Assembly: GCA_032622095.1 (NCBI GenBank)
Contig: CP136064.1
Span: 248,715,827 to 248,779,826 of the forward strand
Reading direction: 5' to 3'
Source: Siphonodentalium dalli
Taxonomy: Eukaryota; Mollusca; Scaphopoda; Gadilida; Siphonodentaliidae
DNA length: 64,000 nucleotides
Below the pieces are notes generated by a model. That model was not told where the DNA came from, made no database searches, and saw nothing but the letters and a program-made list of their open reading frames with translations. Made by a program: the position numbers and the translations under genes. Shown piece by piece: positions 63,466-64,000 of this stretch (within the stretch, counting starts at the first letter, position 1; the number at the start of each line of letters is the position of its first letter).

Positions 63466-63742
63466 GTAAGTGTACAATCAAAGAAAAAGAGCCTGATGGC
63501 CAGGAGGTCGCCCAGCATTTTCCGGCGTTCTGTTATAAGGTTCATTCAGCTAATGAAATAGAGTTACGTTTCTTGAGTATGCTTGTGTCGCATCAGGGAC
63601 GTTCTGAGAGAAAATTTACCAGTTGAAGTTCAAATAGACTTCAGTAACCAATCGCAATGGTAAGACTGTTGGAAATTAAGTAATTAGTTTTTTGTAATCA
63701 TATAATAGGCAAGATAATAATTCAGACTTTCTGGGTCCAATC

Positions 63743-64000
63743 TTAACCCTTTACCCAACAGAAGGGCCCTGTGCCAATGCATTCTCTTATATATGCGAGT
63801 CGACCATAGGTCGCCTCGCATATATAAGAGAATGCATTGGCTTAACACATTAAAAATTAAAAAATTGTTAAAGAATGTAAGAAAAAATGGTAAAAAGTGT
63901 TAAAAAAGAGATGTTTTTTAGGCCAATGCATTCTCTTATATATGCGAGGCGACCTATGGTCGACTCGCATATATAAGAGAATGCATTGGCACAGGGCTAA
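63743..64000. mobile_element. TTAA-flanked MITE CCCTTTACCCAACA, cut by the window end
   Basis: TTAACCCTTTACCCAACAG at the left and both core palindromes (about 63772-63842 and 63921-63991) are present, and the window stops just after GGCACAGGGC. The sequence is close to 60189-60578. Confidence 0.85.

Larger units (their letters stand above)
54202..60914 (+). other. Intradomain intron of vWA 10, bearing a DIRS-like element
   Basis: A 6713-bp phase-0 intron. It holds a CTGTTCTCCC-family repeat (54296-54641), a second copy of the same family split by a DIRS-like retrotransposon (54832-59985), and a TTAA-flanked MITE (60189-60578). Without the retrotransposon the intron would be about 1.9 kb. 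Confidence 0.8.
61318..63384 (+). other. Intron after vWA 10
   Basis: About 2.1 kb with two MITEs (61716-62156 and 62413-62869). The stretch 62.9-63.35 kb holds nothing recognised. Confidence 0.65.

Overview
The window looks like a piece of an AT-rich animal genome. Coding DNA occurs as short exons bounded by AG/GT splice signals, separated by kilobase introns full of foldback transposons, with one tyrosine-recombinase (DIRS-type) retrotransposon. There are no operons, ribosome binding sites or bacterial-style gene packing. Long arrays of von Willebrand factor A (vWA) domains joined by Thr/Pro linkers, together with LINE and SINE remnants, fit a mollusc or another lophotrochozoan. That taxonomic guess is inference.

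One plus-strand gene appears to fill the whole window and to run off both ends. I can place 29 exons from 631 to 63465, totalling 6351 nt or 2117 codons; two further short exons are doubtful. Every exon boundary is in phase 1 except a single phase-0 junction inside the last vWA domain. Joined in order, the exons read through without a stop. They encode a Thr/Arg/Pro mucin-like segment, a degenerate vWA domain without metal site or cysteines (4021-4554), and then nine good vWA domains. The good domains carry the DxSxS metal-ion motif, a GSTNT motif, a TDGxSN motif and a cysteine near each end. They lie at 7993-8325+10778-11008, 14555-15121, 21770-22336, 28403-28969, 34514-35080, 41654-42220, 44380-44946, 49156-49719 and 54038-54201+60915-61317. 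Most are exactly 567 nt in a single exon. Between domains lie tiny linker exons of 12 to 81 nt encoding Pro/Thr/Glu-rich hinges. The predicted product is a very large secreted or matrix protein of the matrilin, collagen VI or shell-matrix multi-vWA type. No signal peptide or C-terminus lies inside the window.

The middle of the gene (about 13-34 kb) grew by recent tandem duplication of blocks of roughly 6 to 7 kb, each holding one vWA exon and two linker micro-exons. Introns of neighbouring blocks still align in places. Two vWA domains are split by introns at different, unique positions, while the other domains are unsplit.

The introns are dominated by non-autonomous inverted-repeat elements. 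Several families are flanked by TTAA, which suggests piggyBac-like mobilisation. Another family starts TGTGACCCGCC. Two families share a nested core made of two palindromes of about 70 bp, and one copy of this core stands alone. A separate repeat family begins near CTGTTCTCCC; one copy is split by a decayed DIRS-like element (about 54.94-59.73 kb, minus strand) with gag, RT-RNase H and tyrosine recombinase remnants. That element sits in the 6.7-kb intron that splits the last vWA domain. Other insertions are a tRNA-derived SINE, the 3' end of a LINE, and probable LINE/SINE tails.
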